The translations under genes and the position numbers were made by a program. From FW021-bin31 sp964467635 (lineage in GTDB: Bacteria > Bacteroidota > Bacteroidia > Chitinophagales > Chitinophagaceae), in contig CAYXRN010000135.1 in assembly GCA_964467635.1 (NCBI GenBank), positions 1-8,588 on the forward strand: DNA of 8,588 nucleotides, given 5' to 3'. The notes under the pieces were generated by a model. The model had not been told where the DNA came from, did no database searches, and saw only the letters and a program-made list of their open reading frames with translations. This document shows positions 7,158 through 8,588 of the stretch, one piece after another (the first letter of the stretch is position 1; every line of letters starts with the position of its first letter).

Positions 7158-8121
7158 TGATGATATTCCTATATTCTATCGGGCCATGATCTCCTTGTAA
7201 CAGAATAGGTCCGGGCTCACCTTCCTGGCTATTCAACGCTCCTCCGGTAATCCCTGGAATAACTTGGTTGCAGATAACTTTCTCACCATTAGCAACAACC
7301 GTTACCAACCTTCCTATGAGCGTAATATCCAGAACCTGCCACTCTCCGGCCGACCGGGCCGCCATATCATTAGGAGGCAAAAAACCATAAATAGCACCAA
7401 ACAATAAATCAGAAGGCTGTTTTCCTTTGCTATCGACAACCTGGACCTCGTATCGTCCTCTCAGATAGATTCCGCTATTGCTTCCTTCGGGAAAACGGAC
7501 TTCTACATGTAACTTAAAATCCTGAAAAGCTTCATTGGTAACTAAATTTGATCCCGTGTGCGCACTTTTTAGTATCCCATCCACTATCGTCCACTGATTA
7601 GGTCCCAGGGAATGCCATTGCTTTAAGTCATCATTATCAAGAAGAGCAATGGGTGCTCCCCAGATCGGTTTTTTTTCTCGTTTGAGCAGAGGCGCCCTTA
7701 CCCCCGTCCAACTATACGTTTCACCCTTACTGGTTGTCAAAGTTCCTTTAAGATGCTCGTTTTGAAATGTCCCTTCTACATGAAGATCTTGCGAACCTAC
7801 ATGCCACTGAGGAGGGATGGAAAAAAATATTTTCCCATCAGCAAAATTTACCCTAGAAATGGGACGGGCACTTCCAACCATACCTACAAAACGGCCCACC
7901 AGCGTCTGGCTGCCCGAAAGCGTAATTTCCAGCCAGGACGGGTAAGCTTTTCCATCTTTATGCAGGGTGAGGTCCCAACGGCCTTGGATTTCAGTAGAGT
8001 CGGATAGTGACGCCTGGTCTTTCTGAGCCGTGGCCGGAGCGGCTGTACCTATCACTAGGAATAAGGCGGCCATCATTAGAGACCGGGGCTGACTTAAATC
8101 TATTTTATGCATCATCAACAT
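7141..8121 (-). CDS. Exported DUF1080 (3-keto-disaccharide hydrolase family) protein
   Basis: A 326-residue protein. Residues 1-32 look like a Sec signal peptide: basic start, hydrophobic MMAALFLVIGTAA, and an A-x-A cleavage site (ATA, then Q33). Cleavage looks like signal peptidase I, not a lipobox. Residues about 45-142 form an extra beta-rich domain (GRWDLTL at 47-53). Residues about 155-323 are the DUF1080/PF06439 fold: WTIVDGIL (177-184), DFKLHVEVRFPEGSNSGIYL (201-220), YEVQVVDS (224-231), GAIYG (242-246), GEWQVLDI (259-266) and GPILLQGDHGPIEYRNI (304-320). Some members of this family cleave 3-keto-glycosides, but many are untested, so the substrate here is open. It is probably periplasmic. 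Nearby ATGs at 8115 and 8112 are possible starts; the first is used and fits the promoter just upstream. It stands alone in its transcript as far as can be seen. Confidence 0.88.
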   Translation of the reverse strand: MLMMHKIDLSQPRSLMMAALFLVIGTAAPATAQKDQASLSDSTEIQGRWDLTLHKDGKAYPSWLEITLSGSQTLVGRFVGMVGSARPISRVNFADGKIFFSIPPQWHVGSQDLHVEGTFQNEHLKGTLTTSKGETYSWTGVRAPLLKREKKPIWGAPIALLDNDDLKQWHSLGPNQWTIVDGILKSAHTGSNLVTNEAFQDFKLHVEVRFPEGSNSGIYLRGRYEVQVVDSKGKQPSDLLFGAIYGFLPPNDMAARSAGEWQVLDITLIGRLVTVVANGEKVICNQVIPGITGGALNSQEGEPGPILLQGDHGPIEYRNIIITPAL

Positions 8122-8141
8122 AGCTTTAAAGTATTAAGATG

Positions 8142-8171
8142 CTAAGGTAAAAAAACAATATGATTATACAA
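8142..8171 (-). promoter_or_regulatory. Bacteroidota-type promoter for the DUF1080 gene
   Basis: Reading the minus strand, TTG (8171-8169) is followed by exactly 19 bases and then TACCTTAG (8149-8142). This matches seven of eight positions of the TA-N2-TTTG -7 element at the standard spacing for this phylum. It would start transcription near 8135, giving a leader of about 14 bases before the ATG at 8121. Confidence 0.45.
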
Positions 8172-8387
8172 TTACTCAGTGGGTTATCCTTCTTAATTAT
8201 TTTATTTTCTCCCAATGAACAGGCATTTGGGCAAGTAACAGTATAACATGTCTTATCCCTGGGGTTCCCTTTGTCTCTTCTTGAACGACCGGTTAAAATA
8301 TGCAGACAATCACCTGGCATTAAAAAAGACCTTCCTTGGCCGGAACACCTGGAGTAATACAAAAAAACCAGAGAAGGTGGCCAGTTG

Positions 8388-8418
8388 TTTGCATTATTGA
8401 TTGGGTGCAATATCATAT
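8388..8418 (+). promoter_or_regulatory. Candidate promoter with small inverted repeat for iron permease gene
   Basis: TTTG at 8388-8391 is followed by 19 bases and then TATCATAT (8411-8418), a poor match to TA-N2-TTTG but at the right spacing, 21 bases before the ATG at 8439. The spacer is bounded by an inverted repeat, TTGCA (8389-8393) and TGCAA (8406-8410), 12 bases apart, which could be an operator half-site pair. Confidence 0.28.
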
Positions 8419-8438
8419 TCTCTTAAAAAAATAAAGCG

Positions 8439-8588
8439 ATGTTTACTAAAATTTCAAATTGGTTTGATCAGTTTTCCACCTTTGCTACCAAAATCGCAGG
8501 AAGTCCATATGCCTTTCTATTGGCATTCTTCCTAATCATTGTCTGGCTGATCACGGGCCCTATTTTTGACTATTCTGATACCTGGCAG
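8439..8588 (+). CDS. Low-affinity iron permease family protein, 3' truncated by window edge
   Basis: The first 50 residues of an open frame that runs off the right edge. MFTKISNWFDQFSTFATKIAG is followed by SPYAFLLAFFLIIVWLITGP and IFDYSDTWQ. The pattern of an amphipathic start, the G-x-P-x-A-F segment, a first hydrophobic helix ending in W-x-x-x-GP, and F-x-(F/Y)-S-D-T-W-Q is that of the low-affinity iron/copper permease family (PF04120) of small membrane proteins. Despite the family name, which comes from yeast Fet4, metal transport by bacterial members is little tested. The A-rich tract (AAAAAAATAAAGCG) before the ATG supports this start. Confidence 0.82.
   Translation, partial: MFTKISNWFDQFSTFATKIAGSPYAFLLAFFLIIVWLITGPIFDYSDTWQ

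Larger units (their letters stand above)
8122..8438. other. 317-base intergenic region, no convincing gene
   Basis: It holds outward-facing promoter candidates for the DUF1080 gene and the iron permease gene. On the plus strand a 28-codon ORF (8160-8246) reads like a signal peptide (MIIQLLSGLSFLIILFSPNE...) and stops. A 50-codon ORF (8248-8400) follows in another frame. On the minus strand a 96-codon frame (8416-8126) also runs through. None resembles a known family, and the frames contradict each other, so I treat the stretch as non-coding or as possible gene remains. Confidence 0.5.

Noticed and set aside
8311..8352. CACCTGG occurring twice about 34 bases apart
   Set aside because: A 7-base direct repeat seen only twice is expected by chance and has no link to a known site.
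8126..8416. 96-codon minus-strand frame with several cysteines upstream of DUF1080
   Set aside because: It covers the proposed DUF1080 promoter, has no recognisable family pattern, and its hydrophobic C-terminus comes from AT-rich DNA.
1..8588. Search by eye for CRISPR repeats, tRNA genes, insertion-sequence ends or phage genes
   Set aside because: No regularly spaced repeats, cloverleaf-like segments, transposase or integrase motifs were seen.

Overview
The window looks like a chromosomal accessory stretch from a member of the Bacteroidota, probably a soil or environmental Chitinophagales/Sphingobacteriales/Cytophagales-type organism. The reasons are indirect. Start codons are preceded by A-rich tracts rather than Shine-Dalgarno sequences. 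Bacteroidota-like promoter elements (TTG, 19-base spacer, TA-N2-TTTG-like) can be seen. The protein families and sequence flavour (SPW/VKOR membrane protein, DUF6496, DUF1080, GH15) also fit. The genus cannot be told from this sequence.

Layout, left to right. (1) Bases 3-1475, plus strand: a large membrane protein with SPW modules on both sides of a vitamin K epoxide reductase (VKOR)-like core; its reading frame is open to the left edge, so the true start may lie outside. (2) Bases 1479-6467, minus strand: a tightly packed four-gene unit transcribed right to left, made of a GH15 glucoamylase-type glycosidase, a short-chain dehydrogenase with a C-terminal membrane anchor, a GT9 (heptosyltransferase-like) glycosyltransferase, and a stand-alone PPC/DUF296 protein. 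Gaps are 4, 65 and 12 bases. (3) Bases 6468-6556: a short divergent promoter region. (4) Plus strand: a lysine-rich DUF6496 protein (6557-6763) and a two-helix small membrane protein (6930-7157). (5) Bases 7141-8121, minus strand: an exported DUF1080 (3-keto-disaccharide hydrolase family) protein, overlapping the previous gene tail to tail by 17 bases. (6) Bases 8122-8438: an intergenic stretch with outward promoters and only tiny doubtful ORFs. (7) Base 8439 to the right edge, plus strand: the start of a low-affinity iron permease family protein.

The minus-strand unit joins an alpha-glucan-cleaving enzyme, an oxidoreductase, a glycosyltransferase and a small PPC protein, which suggests handling of a glucan or cell-surface glycan; this link is inference. 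The other genes (SPW/VKOR, DUF6496, small membrane protein, Fe permease) are of the kind often found in environmental or stress-related accessory regions. I see no tRNA, rRNA, transposase, CRISPR array or phage gene. No clear new multi-gene defence or mobile system is visible; the most distinctive items are the SPW-VKOR-SPW architecture and the composition of the four-gene unit.
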